Positions 26,387 through 34,793 of a stretch of 64,000 nt of DNA are shown here, piece by piece. The notes beneath the pieces are model-generated. The model did no database searches. It saw only the letters and a program-made list of their open reading frames with translations, and was not told the origin of the DNA. This stretch comes from Amycolatopsis acidiphila (GTDB lineage: Bacteria; Actinomycetota; Actinomycetes; Mycobacteriales; Pseudonocardiaceae). The stretch covers positions 6,758,001-6,822,000 of the forward strand of contig NZ_CP090063.1 of assembly GCF_021391495.1 (NCBI RefSeq), given 5' to 3'. Position 1 is the stretch's first letter; each line of letters opens with the position of its first letter. The position numbers and the translations under genes are program-made.

Positions 26387-27892
26387 CTACAGCCGGCGGC
26401 TCAGGGGGATGCGCAGGGCGGCCTCGGTGCCGCGCGTCTCGCCCTCGCGCAGGCCGCGGAGCGAGAGCGAACCGCGCAGCTCGGACTCGATGAGCGTCCG
26501 CACGATCTGCAGGCCCAGCCCGTCCGCCCGCTCCAGCGAAAAGCCCGACGGCAGCCCGCGCCCGTTGTCGCGGATCAGCACGTCCAGCCACCGCGCCGAG
26601 CGGGACACCGCGATCTCCACCTTGCCCGGCCGTCCGTCCGGGAAAGCGTGCTCCACCGCGTTCTGCACCAGCTCCGCCAGCACCATCACCAGCGGCGTCG
26701 CGATCTCGGCCACCACCACGCCGAACGACCCGGTGCGCTTGATGCTCACCCGCGACTCGGCCGTGGCGACCTCGCCGACCATCGGCAGCACCTTGTCCAG
26801 CAGCTGATCCAGGTCGACCCGCTCGTCGACCGACACCGACAGCGCCTCGTGCACCATCGCGATCGACGCGACCCGGCGCACCGACTCGGTCAGTGCCAGC
26901 CGCGCCTCCTCGCTCGCCGTGCGGCGGGACTGCAGGCGCAGCAACGCGGCCACGGTCTGCAGGTTGTTCTTCACGCGGTGGTGGATCTCGCGGATCGTCG
27001 CGTCCTTCGACAGGAGCGCCCTGTCGCGCCGCTTCACCTCGGTCACGTCCCGCACCAGCACCAGCGCCCCCGCGGGCCGGCCGTGCGGCCGCAGCGGCAG
27101 CGCGCGGAAGAGCACGACGGCCCCGCGACGCGAGTCCGCCTCCGTGCGGCTGCCCGGTTTGCCGTCCAGCGCGTCCAGGATCCGGTGCGCGACCTCGGTG
27201 GCGTCGAACGGGTCGCGGATCAGCGAGCGGGTCAGCGGGGCGAGCCTGGTGCCGACGAGATCGGCCTCGTGCCCCATCCGGTGGTACGCCGAGAGCCCGT
27301 TGGGGCTCGCGAACACGACGTTGCCGCCCGCGTCCAGCCTGATCAGGCCGTCGCCGACGCGAGGACTGGTGTGCACGTCGCTCTGCGAGTCGGGGCTGGG
27401 GAACGTCCCGTCCGCGATCATCTGGCACAGGTCACCCGCGCTGCCCAGGTACGCGACCTCCAGCGGGCTGGGCACCCGGGGCGCGGCCAGGTTCGTCTCG
27501 CGGCTGAGCACCGCGATGACGGTCCCGGCGAAGGTGACGGGCACCGCCTCCCGCCGCATCGGCAGGTCGCGGTACCAGTGCGGGTCCTCCTCGCGGCAGA
27601 TGCGCACCTCGCGGATCGCGCGCGCCAGCTGCGGATGCTCCTCGACGGTGAACCGGGTGCCGACGACGTCCTCCGGATGCGCTGTCGGCGCGGTGGTCGG
27701 CCGGGCCTGCGCGACGCAGACGAAGTCACCGCCCTGCCCGGTCAGCTCCGGCGAGACGGGCACCCACAGCAGGAAGTCCGCGAACGACAGGTCCGCGAGC
27801 AGCTGCCATTCGGCCACCACTGCCTGCAGGTGGTCCGCGGCCTCACCGGACAGGCCGGTGTTCTCGGCGAGCAGGTCGGAAAGTGTGGACAA
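26387..27892 (-). CDS. pdtaS: Sensor histidine kinase PdtaS
   Basis: A 501-residue soluble histidine kinase of the HisKA_2 group. It has an N-terminal GAF-like domain (about 1-150), a PAS domain (about 170-285 with DAGGNVVFASPNG), the phosphoacceptor helix EIHHRVKNNLQTVAALLRLQ near 300, then HATPase motifs NAVEHAFPDG near 412 and DNGRGLPSGF near 444. There are no membrane segments. Family knowledge: PdtaS pairs with the RNA-binding antiterminator PdtaR and responds to copper and nitric oxide in mycobacteria. pdtaR is not in the window. It is convergent with whiB1, as in M. tuberculosis (Rv3219/Rv3220c). Confidence 0.94.
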   Translation of the reverse strand: MSTLSDLLAENTGLSGEAADHLQAVVAEWQLLADLSFADFLLWVPVSPELTGQGGDFVCVAQARPTTAPTAHPEDVVGTRFTVEEHPQLARAIREVRICREEDPHWYRDLPMRREAVPVTFAGTVIAVLSRETNLAAPRVPSPLEVAYLGSAGDLCQMIADGTFPSPDSQSDVHTSPRVGDGLIRLDAGGNVVFASPNGLSAYHRMGHEADLVGTRLAPLTRSLIRDPFDATEVAHRILDALDGKPGSRTEADSRRGAVVLFRALPLRPHGRPAGALVLVRDVTEVKRRDRALLSKDATIREIHHRVKNNLQTVAALLRLQSRRTASEEARLALTESVRRVASIAMVHEALSVSVDERVDLDQLLDKVLPMVGEVATAESRVSIKRTGSFGVVVAEIATPLVMVLAELVQNAVEHAFPDGRPGKVEIAVSRSARWLDVLIRDNGRGLPSGFSLERADGLGLQIVRTLIESELRGSLSLRGLREGETRGTEAALRIPLSRRL

Positions 27893-28126
27893 GGATCACT
27901 CCACTACGGCGAGCAGGTCGCCGGCAGCACGACCGTGTGACCGATGCAGGTCAGCGCCCTTTTTCGGGACGACCTGCAGCACCTTGGCGCCGATCTCCTC
28001 GGCCATCCCGGCGGTCCTTCCGGCGAACAGGGGTATCGCTGCCATACAACCAGAGCGGACCGGGTCGGCACAGGCCGGGCGGCGCCTGCCACACTGGAGG
28101 GAGCAAGCAATACCCGAGGAGCAGAC

Positions 28127-28201
28127 ATGTCGAAGCGTGCCCGTAAGCGTCGCGACCGGAAGAAGAACGGCGCGAACCACGGCAAGAAGCCCAACGCCTG
28201 A
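28127..28201 (+). CDS. 24-residue ribosomal protein bL37
   Basis: A tiny, highly basic protein (KRARKRRDRKKNGANHGKKP core, 24 residues) matching the actinobacterial large-subunit protein bL37 found in mycobacterial ribosome structures; from memory the mycobacterial sequence shares the KKRDRK and ANHGK/RPNA segments. ATG 28127 has GAGGAG 6 nt upstream, and a perfect terminator begins 13 nt after the stop, so it is a complete small transcription unit. It lies between pdtaS and rsrA. Confidence 0.88.
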   Translation: MSKRARKRRDRKKNGANHGKKPNA

Positions 28202-28213
28202 GCACAGGCGCGC

Positions 28214-28243
28214 GAAAGGCCCCGGCACCGGCCGGGGCCTTTC
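28214..28243 (+). terminator. Intrinsic terminator of bL37 gene
   Basis: A 13-bp perfect stem 28214-28226/28231-28243 with an ACCG loop. The right arm ends CCTTTC. It also faces the 3' end of the minus-strand rsrA gene. Confidence 0.88.
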
Positions 28244-28258
28244 TCACGTTCTGTGGGG

Positions 28259-28579
28259 TCAGTCGCGCCGTTCGATGCTGACCTCGGTGCGCTCGACGGT
28301 CACTCCGCCGTGCACCTGCACCGTCTTGCGGATCGAGGCGCGCAGCTTCTGCTTCAGCTCCGCCGGCGCCAGGTCACCGCCGCACTTGCGGGCCAGCAGC
28401 TGCTTGAGCTGCTCGTCGATGCCGTACTCCTCGAGACACGGCGGGCAGTCGTCGATGTGCCGCCGCAGCTCCGCGTCCCGCTCCGGACTGCACTCGCGGT
28501 CCAGGAGCAGGTAGATCTCCGCCAGTGCCTCCTCGCAATGGACCTTGTCGTTGCCGGATTCGGACTCGAGCGGGTTCAC
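28259..28579 (-). CDS. rsrA: Zinc-containing anti-sigma factor RsrA/RshA
   Basis: A 106-residue ZAS-family anti-sigma factor for SigR/SigH. His41, Cys45 and Cys48 form the HIDDCPPC motif; Cys15 and Cys30 upstream provide the further thiols that coordinate zinc or form the redox disulfide. In Streptomyces and mycobacteria, oxidation releases zinc and frees the sigma factor. GTG 28579 overlaps the sigR stop codon (GTGA), giving translational coupling and balanced synthesis. Confidence 0.94.
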   Translation of the reverse strand: MNPLESESGNDKVHCEEALAEIYLLLDRECSPERDAELRRHIDDCPPCLEEYGIDEQLKQLLARKCGGDLAPAELKQKLRASIRKTVQVHGGVTVERTEVSIERRD

Positions 28580-29214
28580 TGCGCCACCTCCTGCTGAGCG
28601 CCCCGGATGAAGCCACGCTCGCGTGCGACGTCGGCCAGCAGGTTGCGCAGCTGAGCGCGGCCCCGGTGCAGCCGGGACATCACGGTGCCGATCGGAGTTT
28701 CCATGATCTCGGCGATTTCCTTGTAGGCGAATCCCTCGACGTCGGCAAGGTATACCGCCAGGCGGAACTCCTCCGGCAGCTGCTGCAGCGCCTGCTTGAC
28801 GTCGCTGTCGGGCAGCCGGTCCATGGCCTCGACCTCGGCCGAGCGCAGCCCGCTCGAGGTGTGGCTCTCCGCCTGGGCGATCTGCCAGTCGGTGATCTCC
28901 TCGGTCGGCTGCTGCACCGGCTGCCGCTGGCGCTTGCGATAGCCGTTGATGTAGGTGTTGGTCAGGATGCGGTACATCCAGGCCTTGAGGTTCGTGCCCT
29001 CCTTGAAGGAAGCGAACGCACCGTACGCCTTGAGGTATGTCTCCTGCACCAGGTCCTCGGCGTCCGCCGGGTTGCGGGTCATCCGCATGGCAGCCGAGTA
29101 CAGCTGGTCCAGCAGCGGCATCGCGTCCCGCTCGAAGCGCTCAGTGCGTTCGTCCGCCTGCTCCTGCTGGACAGCGTCGGACTCGGGTGTCGCGTCGTTC
29201 GGCGTGCTCGGCAA
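28576..29214 (-). CDS. sigR: ECF sigma factor SigR/SigH (thiol stress)
   Basis: An ECF sigma factor controlling the disulfide-stress regulon. Region 2 contains [21 protein letters not shown] and [20 protein letters not shown]. Region 4 contains [20 protein letters not shown] and [17 protein letters not shown]. The given start is TTG 29214, with AAGGG about 6 nt upstream, making 212 residues. A longer isoform can start at ATG 29346 or GTG 29349, adding about 44 residues, directly behind a SigR-type promoter. This resembles the stable SigR and unstable SigR' pair of Streptomyces coelicolor. Its stop overlaps the rsrA start. Confidence 0.93.
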   Translation of the reverse strand: MPSTPNDATPESDAVQQEQADERTERFERDAMPLLDQLYSAAMRMTRNPADAEDLVQETYLKAYGAFASFKEGTNLKAWMYRILTNTYINGYRKRQRQPVQQPTEEITDWQIAQAESHTSSGLRSAEVEAMDRLPDSDVKQALQQLPEEFRLAVYLADVEGFAYKEIAEIMETPIGTVMSRLHRGRAQLRNLLADVARERGFIRGAQQEVAQ

Positions 29215-29358
29215 ACCTTTCCCTTCCCCGTGCGCGTAGGACAGCTTCGAGGATACGCGGGCGGGTTTGGGCTGGCCGGGCACGGCGGGCTGACCGGGAC
29301 GGGTGAAGTCCTGGATCCTGCCGCTGGGATGAGCAAGTTTCGTCATCACATTGGTGCT

Positions 29359-29385
29359 AACGAGATCACGGCGGGCGTCATTCCC
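29359..29385 (-). promoter_or_regulatory. SigR-dependent promoter of sigR
   Basis: On the minus strand GGGAAT (29385-29380) is separated by exactly 18 nt from GTT (29361-29359). This is the consensus of SigR/SigH promoters. It would start transcription at about 29350, at the start codon of the long SigR isoform, so sigR-rsrA is predicted to be autoregulated. Confidence 0.85.
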
Positions 29386-29419
29386 CGATTCGTGAACGAC
29401 CGCATAGGCTGCGACGACC

Positions 29420-29896
29420 ATGGCAGGCAAGGGAACCCCGGCGACCGCGGTGCTGGCGAAACAGCAGGTCGCACACACGCTGCACACCTACGACCACGAT
29501 CCGAAGCACGAGTCGTACGGGCTGGAGGCGGCCGAGGCGCTGGGCGTCGAGCCGGCCCGGGTGTTCAAGACCCTCGTCGCGGACGTCGACGGCAAGCTCA
29601 CCGTCGGCGTGGTGCCGGTGACCGGTCAGCTCGACCTCAAGGCGCTGGCCGCCGCGGTCGGCGGGAAGCGGGCGAAGCTGGCCGAACCCGCCGCCGCGCA
29701 ACGGGCCACCGGGTACGTGCTGGGCGGGATCTCCCCGATCGGGCAGCGCAGCCGGCTGCCGGTCGTGATCGACTCGTCGGCCGAGGCGTTCGGCACCGTG
29801 TTCTGCTCCGGTGGCCGCCGGGGGCTGGAGCTGGAGCTGGCGCCCGCGGACCTCATCCGCCTGACGAACGCGACGGTCGCGGCCATCGCCGGTTAA
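29420..29896 (+). CDS. ybaK: Cys-tRNA(Pro)/Cys-tRNA(Cys) deacylase YbaK
   Basis: A 158-residue YbaK/EbsC-family editing protein that hydrolyses misacylated aminoacyl-tRNA in trans. [19 protein letters not shown], the catalytic Lys in [25 protein letters not shown], and [17 protein letters not shown] are conserved. ATG 29420 is preceded at 9 nt by TAGGCT, so it may be leaderless. It is divergent from sigR and ends just before a convergent hydrolase gene. Confidence 0.93.
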   Translation: MAGKGTPATAVLAKQQVAHTLHTYDHDPKHESYGLEAAEALGVEPARVFKTLVADVDGKLTVGVVPVTGQLDLKALAAAVGGKRAKLAEPAAAQRATGYVLGGISPIGQRSRLPVVIDSSAEAFGTVFCSGGRRGLELELAPADLIRLTNATVAAIAG

Positions 29897-30501
29897 AGGT
29901 GCGGCCGCAGCACCCTGGTCAGCCACTCCGAGGTGGTCCGGGACAGCGCGTCGAGGTCCTTGTCCAGCGCGTGCGCGCCGGGGATGACCATGACCTCGTG
30001 GTGCGGGCCGGGCTTCGGGCGGCCGAACGGGTCGGTCTCGCCCTGGATCACCAGCGTCGGCACCTCGACGGCGTCCAGCTCGGCCTGTCGTGACTTCTCC
30101 GGCTTGCCCGGCGGGTGCTCGGGGAACGCCAGGCACAGCACCGCGGCGGCCTGCCCCTCGGCCGCGGTCCGGCAGGCGACGCGGGCGCCCGAGGACCGGC
30201 CGCCGAACACCTGCGGGAGCCCGTCGAACCGCTCGCCGAGTTCCTCCGCGACGGCCAGCCAGGCGGTGTCGAGCTGCTTCGCGGGCGCCGGGGCGCGACG
30301 GCCGGCGACCCGGTAGGGCTGCTCGATCAAGGCCACGTCCACGCCGACGGCCTGCGCCGCCCGCGTCGCCACCACCAGGTCCTTCGCCTCGATCCCGCCG
30401 CCGGCACCGTGCCCGAGCAGCAGCACCGCCGCGCCCTCCTCGGCGCAGTGCAGCTCCGCGCGTGCGGGCCCGTGCGGGGTCGGGATCTCGATCCGGGTCA
30501 T
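29893..30501 (-). CDS. Alpha/beta hydrolase, KANL3/Tex30-like
   Basis: A 202-residue alpha/beta hydrolase. LLLGHGAGGGIEAKDL carries the oxyanion region. FGGRSSGARVAC holds the likely nucleophile Ser near residue 103. Asp in LVIQGETDPFG and His in VMVIPGAHALDKD complete the triad. This domain is the KANL3/Tex30 or dienelactone-hydrolase-like type; its substrate is unknown. ATG 30501 overlaps the SRAP stop (ATGA), so the two genes are translated together. Its end overlaps the convergent ybaK gene by 4 nt. Confidence 0.88.
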   Translation of the reverse strand: MTRIEIPTPHGPARAELHCAEEGAAVLLLGHGAGGGIEAKDLVVATRAAQAVGVDVALIEQPYRVAGRRAPAPAKQLDTAWLAVAEELGERFDGLPQVFGGRSSGARVACRTAAEGQAAAVLCLAFPEHPPGKPEKSRQAELDAVEVPTLVIQGETDPFGRPKPGPHHEVMVIPGAHALDKDLDALSRTTSEWLTRVLRPHL

Positions 30502-31253
30502 TTCGGTAGTTCGAACAGGGCGCTGTCGAGGTCGGACTGGCCGGCCTCCACCCGGTCGAGCAGTTCGGGGCCGTTGTTGCGGACGTTGTTGACGCGCTCG
30601 GAGATCGGCCGCAGCTCGAGGGTGTCCACCAGGTCGCGCGGCGGGGTGAGCAGCTCGCCGACCTCGTCGCGGTCGGGGTCGAGCCAGGTCCCCCACTTGT
30701 CCTTCGTCATCAGCAGCGGCATCCGGTCGTGGATGTCGGTCAGCCTGCCGATCGCGCCGGTGGTGATGATCGAGAACGTGATCAGCGGACCGGCGTCGGG
30801 ATCCTTCTTGTCACGCCAGCTCTCCCAGATGCCGGCGAACGCGAGGTCCTCGCCGGTCATGAAGAACGGCTCCTTCTTCCCGTCGGTCTTGCGCCACTCG
30901 TACCAGCCGTCGGCGGGCACCAGGCAGCGGCGCTTCGCGAGCGCCTTCTTGAACGCCGGCTTCTCGGTGGCCGTCTCCGCGCGGGTGTTGATCATGCGGT
31001 TGCCCACCGACGGGTCCTTCGCCCAGAACGGCACCAGCCCCCAGCGCATCACCCGCAGGCTGCGCACGGCGGGCTCCTCGTCGAGCACGAGCCCGTCGGC
31101 GTCACGGGGGTGGCGCTGCACGACGGTGACCACGTTCTTGGTGGGCGCGACGTTGTAGTCGGCGTCGCGGGCCTGCCCGTCCGTCTCGTCCACCGCGTCG
31201 AACTCACTCACCAGAGCCGCGGGATTCTTCGTCGCGGCATAGCGGCCACACAT
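30498..31253 (-). CDS. SRAP/HMCES-type abasic-site DNA-protein crosslinking protein
   Basis: A 251-residue SOS response-associated peptidase (YedK/HMCES) family member. The start MCGRYA places the essential catalytic Cys at residue 2 once Met is removed; this fixes the start at ATG 31253, with AAGGAG 8 nt upstream. NVAPTKNVVTVV, RWGLVPFWAKD, NARAET-type INTRAETATEKPAF, RRCLVPADGWYEW and IHDRMPLLM are the family motifs. In the family these proteins crosslink to abasic sites in single-stranded DNA. The syntenic gene is Rv3226c. It is cotranscribed with the hydrolase. Confidence 0.95.
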   Translation of the reverse strand: MCGRYAATKNPAALVSEFDAVDETDGQARDADYNVAPTKNVVTVVQRHPRDADGLVLDEEPAVRSLRVMRWGLVPFWAKDPSVGNRMINTRAETATEKPAFKKALAKRRCLVPADGWYEWRKTDGKKEPFFMTGEDLAFAGIWESWRDKKDPDAGPLITFSIITTGAIGRLTDIHDRMPLLMTKDKWGTWLDPDRDEVGELLTPPRDLVDTLELRPISERVNNVRNNGPELLDRVEAGQSDLDSALFELPK

Positions 31254-31347
31254 CTGGCCCACTCCTTCACGCCGGTACTGAAGCATCCATCGTGACACAC
31301 ATCAGGGATCATCGTGCTGAGACACATCCTCATGAGGGGAGCCCGGT

Positions 31348-32337
31348 TTGGCAGGCAGGGACTGGCGCAAGCTCGACGAAAGCGACGTCCGGGTGCGCCC
31401 AGGGCGCGGTTCCCGCCCCCGCAGCAAGCGCCGTCCCGAGCACGCCGACGCCGTCGCCGCCATGGTGATCGCCGTCGACCGGGGCCGCTGGACCTGCGCG
31501 GTGGGCGGCGATCCTGCCCAGGTCGTGACCGCGATGCGCGCCCGCGAGCTGGGCCGCACCCCGGTGGTCGTGGGCGACCAGGTGGGGATCGTCGGGGACG
31601 TGAGCGGCAAAGCGGACACGCTCGCCCGGATCGTGCGGGTCGAGGAGCGTTCCAGCGTGCTGCGCCGCACGGCCGACGACACCGACCCCTACGAACGGAT
31701 CGTCGTCGCCAACGCCGAGCAGCTGCTCATCGTGGCCGCGCTCGCCGACCCGCCGCCGCGCACGGGGTTCATCGACCGCTGCCTGGTCGCGTGCTTCGCC
31801 GGCGGGCTGCGGCCGATCCTGTGCCTGACCAAGGCGGACCTCGCGGACCCGGACGAGCTGCTGGCCCGCTACGCCGACCTGGACGTCCCCGCGCTGGTCA
31901 CCAGGCACGACGAGGACTCGCTCCCCCTCACCGACACCGTCAGCGGCCGGATCTCCGCCCTCGTCGGCCACTCCGGTGTCGGCAAGTCGACACTGGTGAA
32001 CCGGCTGGTGCCCGCCGCCGCGCTGGCGACCGGCGCGGTCAGCGCGGTGGGCAAGGGCCGGCACACGTCCGTCGCGGCGGTCGCGCTGCCGCTGCCGGAC
32101 GGCGGCTGGGTGATCGACACTCCCGGCGTGCGGTCCTTCGGCCTTGCCCACATCACCGCCGACGACATCGTCTCGGCGTTCCCCGAGTTCGCCGAGGCGG
32201 CCGAGGAGTGCCCGCCGGGCTGCGGCCACCTCGGGGCGCCCGAGGACCCGGACTGCATGCTCGACCAGGTGCCGGCAACGCGACGGCTGCAATCCCTGCG
32301 AAGGCTCCTCGCGTCCCGCGCCGGGCTGGAAACATGA
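31348..32337 (+). CDS. rsgA: Ribosome small subunit-dependent GTPase RsgA
   Basis: A 329-residue circularly permuted GTPase that helps 30S maturation. An OB-fold occupies about 35-100. G4 (LTKADL) comes before G1 (GHSGVGKST, about 210) and G3 (DTPGVRSF, about 258), in the permuted order. The C-terminal zinc motif is CPPGCGHLGAPEDPDC. The start is TTG 31348, with GAGGGGAG 7 nt upstream. In related genomes aroA normally lies directly upstream; here only 94 nt separate it from the divergent SRAP gene. Confidence 0.95.
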   Translation: MAGRDWRKLDESDVRVRPGRGSRPRSKRRPEHADAVAAMVIAVDRGRWTCAVGGDPAQVVTAMRARELGRTPVVVGDQVGIVGDVSGKADTLARIVRVEERSSVLRRTADDTDPYERIVVANAEQLLIVAALADPPPRTGFIDRCLVACFAGGLRPILCLTKADLADPDELLARYADLDVPALVTRHDEDSLPLTDTVSGRISALVGHSGVGKSTLVNRLVPAAALATGAVSAVGKGRHTSVAAVALPLPDGGWVIDTPGVRSFGLAHITADDIVSAFPEFAEAAEECPPGCGHLGAPEDPDCMLDQVPATRRLQSLRRLLASRAGLET

Positions 32338-32636
32338 GGCCCTGTTCGTCCGTGCCGTAGGCGAACCCGCACCTGAGGGGAGGGTGGCCGCGTGCTCGGC
32401 TGCTGGGCCTTCCCGACCCGGGAAAACAGCTGACGGGCGTCATCATGGGCGGCGCCTTCAACATGAGGAAATCCCTGCCGGCCGTCGGCGCGCTCGCGCT
32501 GGCGAGGGCCGGTTCGACGGCGCCGACACCGCCATCCGGATGTCCATGAACTCGGGTCCCCTCCAGGAGGAGGTCCTGTACGTGGACAACGCGACGTACA
32601 TCCAGCTGCCCGGCTGACGTGGCACGGCGGCGTCGG
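32338..32636. other. Region between rsgA and pruA with gene remnant
   Basis: No intact gene. The second half contains a lipoprotein-like remnant (32463-32617). The first 120 nt show nothing recognisable. Confidence 0.5.
32463..32617 (+). pseudogene. Remnant of a secreted LppX/LprG-like lipoprotein gene
   Basis: ATG 32463 opens MRKSLPAVGALALA, a signal-peptide start, but this frame stops after about 28 codons. In another frame, DTAIRMSMNSG and VLYVDNATYIQLPG follow and end at TGA 32615-32617. That segment resembles the strand pattern of actinobacterial lipoproteins with a DxxxxMxM...VDGxxYxKLPG region. A deletion or frameshift appears to have joined a signal peptide to an internal piece, and the rest is absent. 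Confidence 0.5.
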
Positions 32637-34265
32637 CTATTCCATGTGCGGGTAGCCGATGCCGGTCGGCGCGTCGAAGGTCTCCTTGATCGACCGCGGG
32701 CTCGCCCAGCGCAGCAGGTTGAACATCGAGCCCGCCTTGTCATTGGTGCCCGACGCCCGCGAACCGCCGAACGGCTGCTGGCCCACGACCGAGCCGGTCG
32801 GCTTGTCGTTGACGTAGAAGTTGCCCGCGGTGAACCGCAGCGCGTGGTGCGCCTGCTGCACCGCGGCCCGGTCGTCGGCGAACACGGCGCCGGTCAGCGC
32901 GTACGGCGAGACGCTGTCCGCCTGCGCCAGGATCCGCTCGTAGTCGCCGTCGTCGTAGACGTGCACAGCGAGGATCGGGCCGAAGTACTCGGTCGAGAAC
33001 ACCTCGTGCCCCGGGTCCTCGGAGACCAGCACGGCGGGTTCGACGAAGTAGCCGATGGAGTCGTCGCAGTGCCCGCCGACGAGCGCGTGCAGTGCCGGGT
33101 CCTTGTCCACAGTGGACAGCAGCCGCTGGTGCTTCGCGAAGGCGCGGGCGTCGATCACCGCGCCGCCGAACAGCGAGAGGTCCGTGATGTCGCCGTACTT
33201 CACCGTGCGGGTCAGGTCGGCGAGCTCCTCGCGCATCCCGCCGTCCCACAGCGAGCGCGGGACGTACGCGCGCGAAGCGGCTGAGCATTTCTGGCCCTGG
33301 TACTCGAAGGCACCGCGGACCAGCGCGGCGACGAGCTTGTCCTGGCGGGCCGAGGAATGCGCGACCACGAAGTCCTTGCCGCCGGTCTCGCCCACGATCC
33401 GCGGGTAGCTGCGATAGGTGTCGAGGTTGTCGGCGATCCGCCGCCACAGCAGCTTGAAGGTCGCGGTGGAGCCGGTGAAGTGCAGCCCGGCGAACCCGGG
33501 GTCGGCCAGCGCGACCTCGCTCACCGCGCGCCCGTCGCCGGTCACCAGGTTGAGCACGCCGGGCGGCAGGCCGGCCTCCTCGAAGGCCTGCATCGTGTAG
33601 TGCGCGGCCAGCTGCTGCGTCGGCGTCGGCTTCCACACGACGGTGTTGCCCATGATCGCCGGGGCGGTCGGCAGGTTCCCCGCGATCGCGGTGAAGTTGA
33701 ACGGGGTGATCGCGACGACGAACCCGTCCAGCGGCCGGTAGTCCATCCGGTTCCAGCTCCCCGGTACCGAGTTCGGCTGTTCGGCGAGGATCCGGCGGGC
33801 GTAGTGCACGTTGAACCGCAGGAAGTCGATCAGCTCGCAGGCCGCGTCGATCTCGGCCTGCTGCACCGACTTCGACTGCCCGAGCATGGTCGCCGCGTTC
33901 AGCGTGTCCCGGTACGGCCCGGCGATCAGGTCCGCGGCCCGCAGGAAGATCGCGGCCCGCTCGTCGAACGGCAGGTCCCGCCACGCCGGGGCGGCCAGCT
34001 TCGCCGCCTCGACCGCGTCGGCCACGTCCTGCGCCGTCGCCTGCGCGGACACCCCGAGCACGTGTCCGTGGTCGTGTGGCTGGACCACGTCGAACGCGTC
34101 TCCCCCGCCGAGCCGCCGCCGTCCGCCGATGGTCTGCGGCAGCTCGTGCTTCTCGGCCTCGAGCTCGGCCAGCCGCCGCTGCAGCGACTCGCGTTCCGCG
34201 GTGCCGGGGGCGTACGTGCGGACCGGTTCGTTGGCCGGCGTCGGCACGCTGGTGACGGCGTCCAT
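32637..34265 (-). CDS. pruA: L-glutamate gamma-semialdehyde dehydrogenase
   Basis: A 542-residue delta-1-pyrroline-5-carboxylate dehydrogenase for proline catabolism, producing glutamate with NAD. Motifs: WNRMDYRPLDGFVVAITPFN, the general base in IVGETGGKDFVV (about 292), and the nucleophile Cys in YQGQKCSAASRAY (about 325). It ends SIKETFDAPTGIGYPHME. ATG 34265 has AGGAGGT at 7 nt. Proline dehydrogenase is not next to it. It follows the DUF6912-type gene by 36 nt on the same strand and may share a transcript. Confidence 0.96.
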   Translation of the reverse strand: MDAVTSVPTPANEPVRTYAPGTAERESLQRRLAELEAEKHELPQTIGGRRRLGGGDAFDVVQPHDHGHVLGVSAQATAQDVADAVEAAKLAAPAWRDLPFDERAAIFLRAADLIAGPYRDTLNAATMLGQSKSVQQAEIDAACELIDFLRFNVHYARRILAEQPNSVPGSWNRMDYRPLDGFVVAITPFNFTAIAGNLPTAPAIMGNTVVWKPTPTQQLAAHYTMQAFEEAGLPPGVLNLVTGDGRAVSEVALADPGFAGLHFTGSTATFKLLWRRIADNLDTYRSYPRIVGETGGKDFVVAHSSARQDKLVAALVRGAFEYQGQKCSAASRAYVPRSLWDGGMREELADLTRTVKYGDITDLSLFGGAVIDARAFAKHQRLLSTVDKDPALHALVGGHCDDSIGYFVEPAVLVSEDPGHEVFSTEYFGPILAVHVYDDGDYERILAQADSVSPYALTGAVFADDRAAVQQAHHALRFTAGNFYVNDKPTGSVVGQQPFGGSRASGTNDKAGSMFNLLRWASPRSIKETFDAPTGIGYPHME

Positions 34266-34301
34266 GGGGCTACCTCCTGGCTCGTGGCCTGCCCCTTCAA
34301 C

Positions 34302-34793
34302 CTAGAGCAGCTCCAGCAGGAACGGCAGCTCCTGCGGCGCGTACCAGGCCAGCTCGTGGTCCTCGGCCTCGCCGAGGGTGAACTCCGCGTCCAGGTCGCC
34401 CAGGTCGGCGGCGTCGATGACCGCCGCGGCCGCGCGCACGGCCTTCTCCGCCTCCTCGGTGTCCACGTGCACCGCGGCGACCTCGTCCAGCACGATCGGC
34501 CCGGACACCTTCACCACGGCGGCGTCCAGGTCGGGCCGGGTCGTGACGTTCTCCAGGTCGGCCGAGATGACCACCCGCCGCGGTGACTCCTTCTGGTCGT
34601 CGCCGATCAGGCGCAGCGACGCGCGCGCCGCGTCGAGCAGCGCCGCGTACTCCAGCTCCTCGGTGTCCCCGCTGACGTAGGACTCCCGCAGCGCCGGGGT
34701 GAGTGCGAACCCGGTACCGCCGAGCGGCTGCAGCTTGCCCTCCGACACGAGCTTGTGCAGCATCCCGATCGTCGCAGGCAGATAGACCCTCAC
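34302..34793 (-). CDS. Conserved actinobacterial protein (DUF6912-like, Rv3231c position)
   Basis: A 163-residue protein beginning VRVYLPATIGMLHKLVSEG. No catalytic motif is seen. It is acidic in its second half (DTEEAEKAVRAAAAVIDAADL, split) and ends HELAWYAPQELPFLLELL. GTG 34793 overlaps the stop of the acyltransferase gene (GTGA), so they are coupled. The gene order suggests the Rv3231c family; the DUF6912 label is from memory. Function unknown. Confidence 0.8.
   Translation of the reverse strand: MRVYLPATIGMLHKLVSEGKLQPLGGTGFALTPALRESYVSGDTEELEYAALLDAARASLRLIGDDQKESPRRVVISADLENVTTRPDLDAAVVKVSGPIVLDEVAAVHVDTEEAEKAVRAAAAVIDAADLGDLDAEFTLGEAEDHELAWYAPQELPFLLELL

Noticed and set aside
32144..32617. 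Full-length gene ending in the lipoprotein-like segment
   Set aside because: The frame overlaps rsgA in another frame for most of its length; only the last part has protein-like content, so a remnant is more likely.
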